From Planctomycetaceae bacterium (lineage in GTDB: Bacteria > Planctomycetota > Planctomycetia > Pirellulales > Pirellulaceae): a stretch of DNA of 36,182 nucleotides. A program made the translations under genes and the position numbers. Location: contig REEF01000475.1 of the NCBI GenBank assembly GCA_007695205.1, forward strand, positions 1 to 36,182, given 5' to 3'. Each line of letters begins with the position of its first letter. Within the stretch, counting starts at the first letter, position 1. The notes below the pieces were generated by a model. The model made no database searches. It had not been told where the DNA came from and saw only the letters and a program-made list of their open reading frames with translations. This document shows positions 16,803 to 25,537 of this stretch, piece by piece.

Positions 16803-16859
16803 CCGTCTCAGCTTACCCGAGCGGCCTGTGCCCATAAACTTTCTCAAAGGAAAAATGAA

Positions 16860-17189
16860 CTACCTCGTGGACGCTTTAATCTTGATATCAACGCCAGCCG
16901 GTAGGCTCAGCTTGTTCAATGCCTCGATCGTCTTCGCCGTAGCCTGAACGATATCGATCAATCTCTTGTGTGTTCTGATCTCGAACTGCTGCCTTGCCTT
17001 TTTATCGATGTGCGGGCCGGACAACACCGTATACTTTTCAATCCGCGTTGGAAGAGGGATCGGGCCATGCACCTCGGAGTGCGTGCGCTTGGCCGTGTCC
17101 ACGATCTCTGCCGCACTCTGATCGAGGATCGCGTGATCGTACGCCTCCATCCTAATGCGAATCACCTCGTGACTCGAAGCTGCTGACAC
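16860..17189 (-). CDS. rpsJ: 30S ribosomal protein S10 (uS10 / NusE)
   Basis: Small-subunit head protein that also acts with NusB in transcription antitermination. It has 109 residues: [53 protein letters not shown] and the end [10 protein letters not shown]. The start is GTG at 17187-17189 with AAGGAG 7 nt upstream, a convincing ribosome binding site. It is the first gene of the cluster. The str-operon genes (rpsL, rpsG, fusA, tuf) that often precede it are not in the window. Confidence 0.98.
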   Translation of the reverse strand: MSAASSHEVIRIRMEAYDHAILDQSAAEIVDTAKRTHSEVHGPIPLPTRIEKYTVLSGPHIDKKARQQFEIRTHKRLIDIVQATAKTIEALNKLSLPAGVDIKIKASTR

Positions 17190-17297
17190 ACCTGACTCCT
17201 TCTAAACCCTCAATCCACTCCAACACAACATCGACACCGCCACCGCCCCATGTCACCAAGCAAATGGTCACCGAGTGAATTTGGAGCGGGACAGGGA

Positions 17298-17326
17298 AGC
17301 TTAAGCACATCTCCGAACGCCGTCAA
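17298..17326 (-). promoter_or_regulatory. Candidate promoter of the ribosomal-protein cluster
   Basis: On the minus strand a TTGACG (17321-17326), close to the -35 consensus, is followed after 17 nt by TAAGCT (17298-17303), a weak -10. It points toward rpsJ, leaving a leader of about 100 nt. It was found by eye only, and the -10 match is poor. Confidence 0.3.
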
Positions 17327-17342
17327 CAGCCCACCGAGTCGG

Positions 17343-17363
17343 TTCGGAAAATATTTTTCCGAA
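17343..17363. promoter_or_regulatory. 21-bp palindrome upstream of rpsJ
   Basis: Perfect 9-bp arms TTCGGAAAA and TTTTCCGAA flank a 3-bp TAT centre. It lies about 154 nt upstream of the rpsJ start and just upstream of the candidate promoter. It may be an operator for a dimeric regulator. A hairpin in the RNA is also possible but would have a three-base loop. No regulator is known from the sequence. Confidence 0.4.
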
Positions 17364-17593
17364 TTCCGGCCAGCCACGACGATAGCGGAGGGCTCGCACC
17401 GAAAAACGGAGGAAAAACCCGTGCCGCCACCAGCTACAACAAATATGCTCCCAATTAACACCCTCCAGATCTCACCGAACCCAGAGACGTGTAGCTCTTT
17501 GCGGGGAGTGGCGTGGCTCACTAAGAGGCGTTGGTGCTGGCGCTGCAGGGGTGCGGTTGCCAAATCACCGCTTCCCAGTGCGAACCAAGGCTG

Positions 17594-17603
17594 TTAGTAT
17601 AAC
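17594..17603 (+). promoter_or_regulatory. Candidate -10 element of the microprotein unit
   Basis: TTAGTATAAC contains TATAAC, one base from the consensus -10, about 50 nt upstream of the 17655 start. No clear -35 box lies at the right distance. Low confidence. Confidence 0.28.
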
Positions 17604-17654
17604 GAAGTTCTAAAACACGTAAAGCGTACTTCGTCAAAGAATCCGAGGGAAATC

Positions 17655-17753
17655 ATGGCAAAACCGAAACACAAGGTAAAAAAAGCCAATCATGGCAAAC
17701 GTCCGGCAAACGCGAAGGCTCGAAAGGCCAAGCGGCGTAAGGTCAGTACATAA
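17655..17753 (+). CDS. Very basic 32-residue microprotein, possibly ribosome-associated
   Basis: ATG 17655-17657 to TAA 17751-17753, read directly from the sequence. The peptide begins MAKPKHKVKKANHGKRPANA and ends KARKAKRRKVST. It contains about 15 Lys/Arg residues and no acidic ones. GAGGGA lies just upstream of the ATG. The composition and size resemble tiny ribosomal proteins such as bTHX, but I see no real similarity to bTHX and cannot name a family. It lies head-to-head with the S10 cluster and 90 nt before the FabZ-like gene, perhaps in the same unit. An RNA- or ribosome-binding role is inference. Being so short it is easily missed by gene callers. Confidence 0.7.
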   Translation: MAKPKHKVKKANHGKRPANAKARKAKRRKVST

Positions 17754-17843
17754 CCAGGCAGGTTCCTGGCAGGACACTTCCAGGGTGGTCGAACAGGGTG
17801 GTCGAATGAACGGGTGCCGTAGGGAGCATGAAGGAGCCGAAGG

Positions 17844-18356
17844 GTGACAGGCAAACAACTGCTGTATGACTTGACGACAATCGACTTTGATTCGCCGACG
17901 GCCGATATCGAGACGATTCGGCTTTACAATCCACAACGTTTCGAGATGGAACAGTTGACGGCGATCGTCCTGGAAGATGTGGAGAATTATCTCTGCATCG
18001 GATACAAGGATATCACGGACGACGAGTTCTGGGTGCGAGGCCACATGCCAGGGATGCCCTTAATGCCGGGGGTTGTCATGCTGGAAGGTGCGGCACAAAT
18101 GTGCAGCTACTTTGTGCAAAAATACGAACTCCTGGGAGCTGCGATGGTTGGTTTTGGAGGACTGGAAGATGTCCGGTTTCGCGATCCAGTACTTCCGGGT
18201 GATCGGCTCGTGTTCATCAGCAAACTGACCAAGGTTCGCAAAGGACGTATGATCGTGTGCCGTTTCCAAGGGGTCGTGCGCAATAACGTGGTGGTGGAAG
18301 GCGGTATCAAGGGCATTCCGATCCCGGTGGAAGCACTGACCGCTAAACAGTCGTGA
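17844..18356 (+). CDS. FabZ-like 3-hydroxyacyl-ACP dehydratase (hotdog fold)
   Basis: The 170-residue protein carries the hotdog dehydratase motif RGHMPGMPLMPGVVMLEGAAQM (roughly 66-86). It matches the FabZ pattern H-x-PG-x-P-x-MPG-x(4)-E-x2-AQ, with catalytic histidine H67 and glutamate E81 present. FabZ removes water from 3-hydroxyacyl-ACP in fatty acid elongation. The N-terminus is longer than in E. coli FabZ and carries FDSPTADIETIRLYNPQRFE, so it may be a FabZ-like paralogue with a specialised acyl substrate. The start is GTG 17844-17846 with AAGGAG 7 nt upstream; a nearby ATG at 17828 is out of frame. It lies 13 nt before trmB. Confidence 0.85.
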   Translation: MTGKQLLYDLTTIDFDSPTADIETIRLYNPQRFEMEQLTAIVLEDVENYLCIGYKDITDDEFWVRGHMPGMPLMPGVVMLEGAAQMCSYFVQKYELLGAAMVGFGGLEDVRFRDPVLPGDRLVFISKLTKVRKGRMIVCRFQGVVRNNVVVEGGIKGIPIPVEALTAKQS

Positions 18357-18369
18357 GCCGGGTTGGATC

Positions 18370-19059
18370 ATGGGACGACGAGCCGTTCGAAAGATCGACC
18401 CCCAACTGGATCTGTCTCGTCATTTGACGACCATCGAGGCGATACCGATCCCGCTGGAGTTGGCCACGTTATTCGAGCGGGATCAACCGCTGGAGATCGA
18501 GGTCGGTAGCGGGAAGGGGCTTTTTCTTGCGAAGGCGTCGGAAGTGTACGCCGATCGCAATTTCCTGGGGTGCGAGATAGCTCGAAAGTACGCCCGCTAC
18601 GCAGCGGCTCAGCTCGCCCGGCGCGCTCGGACTAACGCGATGGTGGTGCATGGGGACGCGCAGCGATTGTTCACCGAGGTGTTGCCGGACGGTTGTGCGG
18701 CGGCGGTCCACGTCTATTTTCCCGATCCCTGGTGGAAGAAACGGCACCTGCGGCGCCGGATCATGAATGATCGGTTTGTCGCCCAGATCGAGAGGGTGCT
18801 TCAGCCCGCCGGCACACTGCATTTCTGGACCGATGTCTACGACTACTTTCAAGCGACGTTGGCAGTATTAGAAACTTCGACTCGGTTGCTGGGGCCCTTG
18901 GCCGTGGCGGAAGAACCAGCCAGCCACGACCTGGATTACCGGACGCATTTCGAGCGGCGGATGCGGTTGGGGGCGCAAGATGTGTGGCGGTGCGAGTTTC
19001 GCAGGCAGCCGGTCCACGATGACCACGCCGCCAATACGAACGTTTTGGCCCAAAGCTGA
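18370..19059 (+). CDS. trmB: tRNA (guanine-N7-)-methyltransferase
   Basis: Methylates G46 in the variable loop of tRNAs using S-adenosylmethionine. The 229-residue protein shows the SAM-binding motif LEIEVGSGKGLFLAKAS (41-57), the acidic LGCEI (66-70) and the TrmB signature VYFPDPWWKKRHLRRRIM (115-132). HFWTDVYDYF (151-160) is typical of the later fold. The C-terminus ends in THFERRMRLGAQDVWRCEFRR. ATG at 18370-18372 follows the fabZ-like stop by 13 nt, suggesting co-transcription. Confidence 0.95.
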   Translation: MGRRAVRKIDPQLDLSRHLTTIEAIPIPLELATLFERDQPLEIEVGSGKGLFLAKASEVYADRNFLGCEIARKYARYAAAQLARRARTNAMVVHGDAQRLFTEVLPDGCAAAVHVYFPDPWWKKRHLRRRIMNDRFVAQIERVLQPAGTLHFWTDVYDYFQATLAVLETSTRLLGPLAVAEEPASHDLDYRTHFERRMRLGAQDVWRCEFRRQPVHDDHAANTNVLAQS

Positions 19060-19244
19060 TCGCCGGACGAATTCAATACAAAACGCGTTTCAAGGAGAGC
19101 ATCGGCCGCAAAGCGGATGCCTGCGTCCTGAACGTGTGGCGCTTGCTCCTCTCCGTCGCGCCTTATACTATGAACAGTGGTCAACTCGCCTTCGGTATGT
19201 CACCGACGGGCACGACTTTCCGTTGAATCTGGAGCAACAAATCG
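19060..19244 (+). other. Intergenic region before the large PQQ/TPR gene
   Basis: 185 nt with no credible gene. A TATACT (around 19163) with an upstream TTGC-rich stretch could be a weak promoter for the following gene, but the spacing and -35 match are poor. Confidence 0.3.
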
Positions 19245-22200
19245 ATGCGATTTTCACAAGAATCCAGGCATCGCACGCTTAAACTGAATCCGGTCCACAT
19301 CATGCTTGCCTTCTTTATGGGGGTGCTCGCGTGGCCAGTAAGTACTGGTCCCCAAGGGTTTGCTGACGATGGCATCAGCGTTTTTCAGTCGCCGCCCAGC
19401 GATGTGCGAAGGCCCATGATGCGAGCGGATCGGGCGATCGCCGAGCGTCGTTATGCGGATGCAGCGTACGAACTGGGGCGTCTGCTGCTGATCGAAAGCA
19501 CGGAATCGGCAGAATCCCAAGACTATTTCTTGATGGATGCGGATGCGGGGGATGGGCCGGTCCAGCAAAGTTTCCGGAGTCAGATCCAGCAAAAGTTGGC
19601 CGCGTTGCCGGCCGAAGGCCGGCAAGCGTACGAGCTGCAATATGGGGCTCAGGCTCGTGCTGCGCTGGATCAGGCCTTATCCGACGGGGATATGGATCGT
19701 GTGGCCGATGTGATCCGGCGTTTTTTTCACACGCAGGCGGGCTACGAGGCGTCGGTTTTGGCGGGGCGGTATGAACTGGGACGTGGGCGACCGATGGCCG
19801 CTGCGCTGCATTTGGATCGGGTGGCCAGAATGCCAGCCGCCGCCGTGCGTTTCGAGCCCGAATTATCCTTCCTGCTGGCCGCTTGTTGGTTGTACTCCGA
19901 GATGCCTGACAAGGCTCGAGAGACGTTGGTGACGATGCGAGGCCGAGTTTCAGGCGACGCGATCCGCTTGGGCGATCAACAGGTAGCCATGTTCCGTGAG
20001 GACGCGGAAGCATTGGATTGGTTCGAGGACCTGGTGGGTCAGCGGCCACCGCTGCTGGCTCCGGAACTGACCCAGTGGGTGCTGCACCGGGGCAACGCAC
20101 AGCGGAATGCCCGCACCCAAGGTAGCCTGCCGTTGTTGAGCTACCGTTGGCGGGTTCCCACGTGCATCGATCGGGCGGATGAGATGCTGATCGAGAAGCT
20201 GGGGAAGCAATATCGCGACGAAGCGCGTGCGGCGATTCCCGCGTTGCAGCCGTTAGCGGTCGGGGACACGATCCTGATGCGGACTCCCCACAAATTACTG
20301 GGCGTCGATTTCGCCAGCGGCAAGCGGATCTGGGTCTGGCCTCCGTGGGAGGGTGATTCGATCGATCCCTGGTCGGGCGGTGCGGACCGTCATCAGGTGC
20401 TGGCGGCACAACGTGAGCAGGAGGTCCAGCAGCGGATCTGGGACGATGCGGCTCACGGTCAGATCAGCAGCGACGGGCGCTCGGTCTTTTTGGTCCACGA
20501 ATTGGGCTATGCGCCGGCAGGGACGCATATGCCCAACCGGTTCTTGATGCTTCGGGGCGGCATGGGGCTGCGCTCATCGAGTGATGCGCGAACGACGAAC
20601 CAGCTCGTGTCGCTCAGCCTGGCCAGGCAGGGCGCAGCCGAGTGGATTGTCGGAGGCGAAAGCGGTGAGGACGAACCGGCGTTGGCGGGTGCATTTTTCT
20701 TGGGGCCTCCGTTGCCTCTGGAGGGAAATCTGTATGGGATGATCGAGGTCAACGGCGAGATCCGATTGGTCGTATTAAACGCCGCGAACGGTCGGCTGGT
20801 CTGGCAGCAGCAGTTGGCTCATGTCGAATCGCGGACGATCGAGGTAGATGGCGTCCGGCGTCTGGTGGGTGCGATGCCTTCCTACGAAGGCGGCGTGTTG
20901 ATCTGTCCGACCTCAGCCGGCGCGGTGGTCGCTGTCGACCGGGCAGCCCGGTCGCTGCTGTGGGGTTATCAGTATTTGGACGCGCCGCAGCAACCTCAAC
21001 ACGCCGGATTGAGGGCTGCCCAACTGGCACGTCGGATCCCGCAACCCGTGGATTCACGCTGGATCGACTCGACGGTCACCATGGCGGACGGACGGGTGCT
21101 CGTGACGCCTGCCGAAACGGATGACTTGCACTGCTTGGACCTGCTGACGGGCGAACCGGTCTGGGAGCCACAGCCACGGGGCGATCATTTGTATGTCGCC
21201 TGCGTGCATCACGGCAAGGTCATTTTGGTAGGTCCCGAACAGATGACGGCGATTCAATTGAAAGACGGCCAAGCGGCTTGGGAGAACCCGCTGGACCTGA
21301 TGGACCCGCCGAGCGGTCGAGGCCTGTATACCGGCCAGCACTATTTCCTGCCCACGATGGGCTCGGAGTTGCTGAAGATCGACTTGGACTCCGGTCAGAT
21401 CGTCGAACGCACGATGACGTCGATCGTCTTGGGAAACCTGGTCGCGTATCGGGACGAGATCCTGTCGCATGGACCGCAGTGGTTGTCCACGTTCTACCAG
21501 AGCGAGCCCTTGCAGCAGCGAGTGGAAGAGACGCTGGCGCGGGATCCGGATGACTTGGAGGCGTTGGGGCAGTACGGGGAATTGTTACTGGCCCAAGGCA
21601 GGCGGGACGAGGCCATCGAAAAACTGCGATTGGTATGCCAGCAGAGCCCGGAGAACACCATGACTCGAAGCCTGCTGGCCGACACGTTGTTGGCGGCCCT
21701 GCAGGAGGATTTCCAGGGCCGTTTGGACACGGTGGACGAGATCCGGGCGCTGGTCGAACATCCGTCCCAGGAGATCCGGTTGTTGCGATTGCTGGCCAGT
21801 GGCTGGCAGCAGCAAGGCGAGGTTCGCAAGGCATTCGAGGCCTATCTGGGACTGGCCGAGTTACGCGAGCAATCGTTGATGGAAAGCAGCGTCGTGGAGC
21901 GTGAAGCCGAGCAGATCGAGCGTCATTGGAATTGCCGCACGGAACGCTGGCTGCAAGCTCGATTTGCCGAGTTGCTGAGCGTGGCGGATGTCGAGCAGCG
22001 AGCGATGATGGATCAGGCGATCGGACGATGGCGAGACGCCGCGCTGGCAGAAGGGGAAATCTCCTCGATGCGAGGCTTTCTCCGCTATTTCGACACCCAT
22101 CCATGGGCCGGCGAGATCCGTTTGCGGCTGGCCGAGCGGCTGGTCCGGACCGGGGAATTAGTCGAGGCTCAGTTGCTGTTGTCCAGCTTAGAACGGGCAG

Positions 22201-23945
22201 CCGATGACGATCTGCAACGGCGGATGGCCCTGCAACTGGCCCAACTGCTCGAGCAGGGAAGGCAGTTTGACCAAGCGTTGCACCAATACCGTGTGCTGTC
22301 GGAACGATGGGGCGATGTCGAATTCGCCGAGGGGAGCACGGGCACCGAGTTATTCGCTGCGGCGTTGGCTCGAGCCGAATTCCAGGACGCGGCCCGCCGT
22401 GCCGACCCTTGGCCGACGGGGCATGTCGAAATCTCGGAATCGACGGAGCAGGTGAATCGGTACCCCAGTTATCGGCGGGTTTTCAGTTCCCGGACTCGTC
22501 AACGAACGTTCGGAGCTCCGGCCGGAATGCGCGTCTTCTACGACCAGCACCCCAACACGTTGATCGTCCGCGATGGACTCGGCAACACGATCCAGACGGT
22601 GAACCTGGGAGCCAGGCGGCTGAATACGGCCGATTTCAGCTTGATCCACGCACGCCTGCACGGTCATCTGTTGATGGTCTCGGTCGGGATGGAAGTGCTG
22701 GCGATCGACTTGATGCAAGCGGCTCGAAACGCCTCGGCTGCGATCAAGTGGCGTCGGGAACTGATCCGACCCGCGCACGGAACGGCCATCTATCACACTC
22801 AGGTAAACGTCCACACCTTGCGACACCCCTGGGGCGACACGCGCCGGGTGTTCGCCGATCGGGAAAAGAATCTGATCGGGGTGACCGGTCCGCTGACGTA
22901 CCGCGGCTTGTTCCTGATGAATCTCCGCGAACTGGTCTGTGCCGATCCGGTGACGGGCGATACGATCTGGTCGCGAACCAATCTGCCGATGGGTTCGGAT
23001 GTCTTCGGCGACGACGAACTGATCTTTGTCGTACCACCGTCATCGCAGACCGCCTATGTGTTCGGAGCCTTGGATGGGCAGGAACTGGGGACGCGTGAAG
23101 TGGACGAACTGGATTACCGCTGGGCTACCTCGGGACGCAATGTCCTGGCCTGGTCTCAGGCCAGCGCGACCGAACCGCTGACGCTGCGTTTGTACGATGT
23201 GTGGACGGGCGAGGAGCATTGGCGCGAGGAAGTTCCGGCCGAATCGCGAGCGACGTTGATCGAAGAAGACGAAGTGGCCTTATTGCAGCCCGATGGCCGT
23301 CTGGTGATCCGATCGCTGGGCGGGGATGCGGTACTGGTCGAAACCCAGGTCCAACCTGAACAGGGTCTGTTGTCGCTGTACGTGATCCGCTCGCAGCAGC
23401 AGTACCTGGTGGTGACCAACCGCACGGCTCGCGTCGAACCGAACACGCCTGCCGCGTCGATCCGATCGATCGTCAGCGGGACGGCGACCCCGTTGGTCAG
23501 TGGCCATGCGTATGCGTTCGATCGCGGTACGGGTCAGTCGGTATGGGAAGAGCCTTTCCCTGTGGATCGGTTCGGGTTCCCCGAGGATCAGCCCAGCGAG
23601 AGCCCCGTGCTGCTGCTGCTGCGTCACTACCGGCCCGATTCCACTCGAGGCACCCAGCAACATACGGCGATGCTGGCGCTGGCGCGCCACGACGGGCGAC
23701 AGGTCATGGACAAAGGGGACATCCCGGCTCAAACTTACACCTACGATGTGACGGCAGACCGCTTGCAGCAATCCGTCACCATCGGGTTGCCGTCCAGGAA
23801 TATCACGATGAAAATGACCGACAACCCAGTGCCGGAGCCGCCCGACGCCCCGGAGGATCAGCCGGAGCAGGATGTGGGGGATTCCGACCAGGCCGACGCG
23901 GGGCGTGCGGACGCGACGAGGGCTTCGATGCCGCGAGGAATGTGA
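19245..23945 (+). CDS. Giant secreted protein with TPR-like and two PQQ-like beta-propeller regions
   Basis: 1566 residues, no assigned enzyme activity. An N-terminal hydrophobic segment, HIMLAFFMGVLAW (18-30), suggests a signal peptide or anchor. Next comes a helical TPR-like region (about 55-265, for example ADRAIAERRYADAAYELGRL). A PQQ-type propeller follows (about 280-740), with strands such as VLNAANGRLVWQQQLAH and LDLLTGEPVWEPQPRGD. A second TPR-like part (about 755-1050) includes ALGQYGELLLAQGRRDEAIE and a second propeller spans about 1065-1520. The last 40 residues are acidic and Pro-rich. Such BamB-like or dehydrogenase-like propellers are common in planctomycetes and probably act as scaffolds; no quinoprotein catalytic residues are visible. 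It lies 33 nt before asnS, perhaps co-transcribed. Confidence 0.88.
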   Translation: MRFSQESRHRTLKLNPVHIMLAFFMGVLAWPVSTGPQGFADDGISVFQSPPSDVRRPMMRADRAIAERRYADAAYELGRLLLIESTESAESQDYFLMDADAGDGPVQQSFRSQIQQKLAALPAEGRQAYELQYGAQARAALDQALSDGDMDRVADVIRRFFHTQAGYEASVLAGRYELGRGRPMAAALHLDRVARMPAAAVRFEPELSFLLAACWLYSEMPDKARETLVTMRGRVSGDAIRLGDQQVAMFREDAEALDWFEDLVGQRPPLLAPELTQWVLHRGNAQRNARTQGSLPLLSYRWRVPTCIDRADEMLIEKLGKQYRDEARAAIPALQPLAVGDTILMRTPHKLLGVDFASGKRIWVWPPWEGDSIDPWSGGADRHQVLAAQREQEVQQRIWDDAAHGQISSDGRSVFLVHELGYAPAGTHMPNRFLMLRGGMGLRSSSDARTTNQLVSLSLARQGAAEWIVGGESGEDEPALAGAFFLGPPLPLEGNLYGMIEVNGEIRLVVLNAANGRLVWQQQLAHVESRTIEVDGVRRLVGAMPSYEGGVLICPTSAGAVVAVDRAARSLLWGYQYLDAPQQPQHAGLRAAQLARRIPQPVDSRWIDSTVTMADGRVLVTPAETDDLHCLDLLTGEPVWEPQPRGDHLYVACVHHGKVILVGPEQMTAIQLKDGQAAWENPLDLMDPPSGRGLYTGQHYFLPTMGSELLKIDLDSGQIVERTMTSIVLGNLVAYRDEILSHGPQWLSTFYQSEPLQQRVEETLARDPDDLEALGQYGELLLAQGRRDEAIEKLRLVCQQSPENTMTRSLLADTLLAALQEDFQGRLDTVDEIRALVEHPSQEIRLLRLLASGWQQQGEVRKAFEAYLGLAELREQSLMESSVVEREAEQIERHWNCRTERWLQARFAELLSVADVEQRAMMDQAIGRWRDAALAEGEISSMRGFLRYFDTHPWAGEIRLRLAERLVRTGELVEAQLLLSSLERAADDDLQRRMALQLAQLLEQGRQFDQALHQYRVLSERWGDVEFAEGSTGTELFAAALARAEFQDAARRADPWPTGHVEISESTEQVNRYPSYRRVFSSRTRQRTFGAPAGMRVFYDQHPNTLIVRDGLGNTIQTVNLGARRLNTADFSLIHARLHGHLLMVSVGMEVLAIDLMQAARNASAAIKWRRELIRPAHGTAIYHTQVNVHTLRHPWGDTRRVFADREKNLIGVTGPLTYRGLFLMNLRELVCADPVTGDTIWSRTNLPMGSDVFGDDELIFVVPPSSQTAYVFGALDGQELGTREVDELDYRWATSGRNVLAWSQASATEPLTLRLYDVWTGEEHWREEVPAESRATLIEEDEVALLQPDGRLVIRSLGGDAVLVETQVQPEQGLLSLYVIRSQQQYLVVTNRTARVEPNTPAASIRSIVSGTATPLVSGHAYAFDRGTGQSVWEEPFPVDRFGFPEDQPSESPVLLLLRHYRPDSTRGTQQHTAMLALARHDGRQVMDKGDIPAQTYTYDVTADRLQQSVTIGLPSRNITMKMTDNPVPEPPDAPEDQPEQDVGDSDQADAGRADATRASMPRGM

Positions 23946-23978
23946 CAACCAACTTTGTTTGCAACACAGGAAGAACGC

Positions 23979-25370
23979 ATGCCCAGAACACCGGTGTCGG
24001 AAGCCAGGAAACCGGAGCGTATCGGCCAGCAGACTTTGATCCAAGGCTGGGTGCGAACGCGACGCGATTCGAAAGCGGGCTTCAGCTTTCTGGAGATCAA
24101 CGACGGTTCGTGCATGGCGAACCTGCAGGTGATCGTGGATGGCTCGTTGCCCAATTACGAAACCGAGGTCAAGCGATTGACCGCCGGTTGCAGTGTCAGC
24201 GTCCACGGCCAGATCAAGCCTTCGAGCGGCAAGGGGCAGGCGACCGAATTGCTGGCCGAAACGGTGCAAGTGCATGGCTGGGCCGATCCTGAATCGTACC
24301 CGCTGCAAAAGAAACGCCACTCGTTCGAAAAGCTACGCGAATGGGCGCATCTGCGGCCGCGGACCAACACGTTCGGTGCGGTCGCGCGAGTTCGCAATTG
24401 CGTCTGCCAGTCGATCCACCAGTTCTTTCAGCAACGAGGCTTTCTGTACATCCATACACCCATCATCACGGCCAGCGACTGCGAGGGGGCGGGCGAAATG
24501 TTTCGCGTCACCACGCTGGACTTGGAAAACGTCCCGCGCCAGCAGGGCACCGTTGATTACTCGATGGATTTCTTCGACCGCCCGTCTTATCTGACAGTCA
24601 GCGGTCAATTGGAAGCCGAAATCTTCGCCACCGCACTGGGCAACGTCTATACGTTTGGCCCCACCTTTCGAGCAGAAAACTCGAACACGTCGCGGCACCT
24701 GGCCGAATTCTGGATGATCGAACCCGAGATGGCCTTCTACGAACTGACGGACAACATGGATTTGGCCGAGCAGTTCCTCAAACAGATCTGCCGGGATGTC
24801 CTCGAACGTTGCGGCGAGGACATGCAATTCTTTCACGACCGGATCGACAACACGGTCTTGGCCACGCTGGATTCGATCGTCCAGCACCAATTTATCCGCC
24901 TGCCGTACACCGACGCGGTCGAGATCCTCCAGCGCAGCGGCCAGACATTCGAGTTCCCCGTAGCTTGGGGCAGCGACCTGCAATCCGAGCACGAACGCTA
25001 TCTGACCGAACAGCATTTCCAACGTCCCGTGGTCTTGTACGACTATCCCCGCGTCATCAAGCCCTTCTACATGCGAGTCAATGACGACGGACGCACGGTC
25101 CGCGCGATGGATGTCTTGGTGCCCAAGGTGGGCGAGATCATCGGGGGCAGCCAGCGCGAAGAACGGCTGGAGATGCTCGAGCAGCGGATGGTCGAGCAAG
25201 ACCTGCGGCCGGATGACTACTGGTGGTACCTGGACCTGCGCCGTTTCGGCACGGTGCCTCATGCCGGGTTCGGGCTGGGCCTGGAGCGGATGCTGCAATT
25301 CATCACCGGCATGGCCAACATCCGCGACGTCATCCCCTTCCCCCGCACACCCGGCAGTGCCGAGTTCTAA
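23979..25370 (+). CDS. asnS: Asparagine--tRNA ligase
   Basis: Class II aminoacyl-tRNA synthetase that charges tRNA-Asn. The 463-residue protein has an N-terminal OB-fold anticodon-binding domain ([22 protein letters not shown]) and the catalytic core. Class II motifs are seen as [21 protein letters not shown] (motif 1 region), [28 protein letters not shown] (motif 2) and [27 protein letters not shown] (motif 3). The asparagine-specific [12 protein letters not shown] supports AsnRS rather than AspRS. ATG at 23979 is chosen because family alignment begins there and GGAAG precedes it; a TTG eight codons upstream is less likely. Confidence 0.97.
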   Translation: MPRTPVSEARKPERIGQQTLIQGWVRTRRDSKAGFSFLEINDGSCMANLQVIVDGSLPNYETEVKRLTAGCSVSVHGQIKPSSGKGQATELLAETVQVHGWADPESYPLQKKRHSFEKLREWAHLRPRTNTFGAVARVRNCVCQSIHQFFQQRGFLYIHTPIITASDCEGAGEMFRVTTLDLENVPRQQGTVDYSMDFFDRPSYLTVSGQLEAEIFATALGNVYTFGPTFRAENSNTSRHLAEFWMIEPEMAFYELTDNMDLAEQFLKQICRDVLERCGEDMQFFHDRIDNTVLATLDSIVQHQFIRLPYTDAVEILQRSGQTFEFPVAWGSDLQSEHERYLTEQHFQRPVVLYDYPRVIKPFYMRVNDDGRTVRAMDVLVPKVGEIIGGSQREERLEMLEQRMVEQDLRPDDYWWYLDLRRFGTVPHAGFGLGLERMLQFITGMANIRDVIPFPRTPGSAEF

Positions 25371-25436
25371 GTCTTGCCCGGTTCGGCGATGGTTGCCGAA
25401 AGATCCGGTCGGGAATTGCTTTCGGGTGACGACATT

Positions 25437-25520
25437 GTGGGTCCCGCGCGCCGAGCGGGACTCGTTTTTCCGGTGGGCATCTGCGAGCCCACTGGGTCCC
25501 GCTCGGCGCTCGGGACCCAC
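25437..25520. repeat. Nested inverted repeat between convergent genes
   Basis: Arms at 25437-25461 and 25496-25520 are inverted copies of 25 bp with one mismatch (core GTCCCG...GCGCCGAGCGGGAC). Inside lies a second hairpin GTGGGC (25473-25478) / GCCCAC (25487-25492). It sits in the 167-nt gap between asnS (plus) and the COG3014-like gene (minus), so it can act as a bidirectional terminator. The composition suggests a dispersed repeat, which needs a genome-wide count. Confidence 0.75.
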
Positions 25521-25537
25521 CGCGCCCTTCCGCCGAT

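Larger units (their letters stand above)
17190..17654. other. Divergent intergenic region between rpsJ and the 32-residue ORF
   Basis: About 465 nt without a convincing gene; the frames crossing it have no recognisable product. It must contain the promoters of two outward units: the ribosomal cluster (minus) and the microprotein/fabZ-like/trmB unit (plus). It holds a 21-bp palindrome (separate entry), runs of A and T and two candidate promoters. No riboswitch or tRNA-like structure was recognised. Confidence 0.5.
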
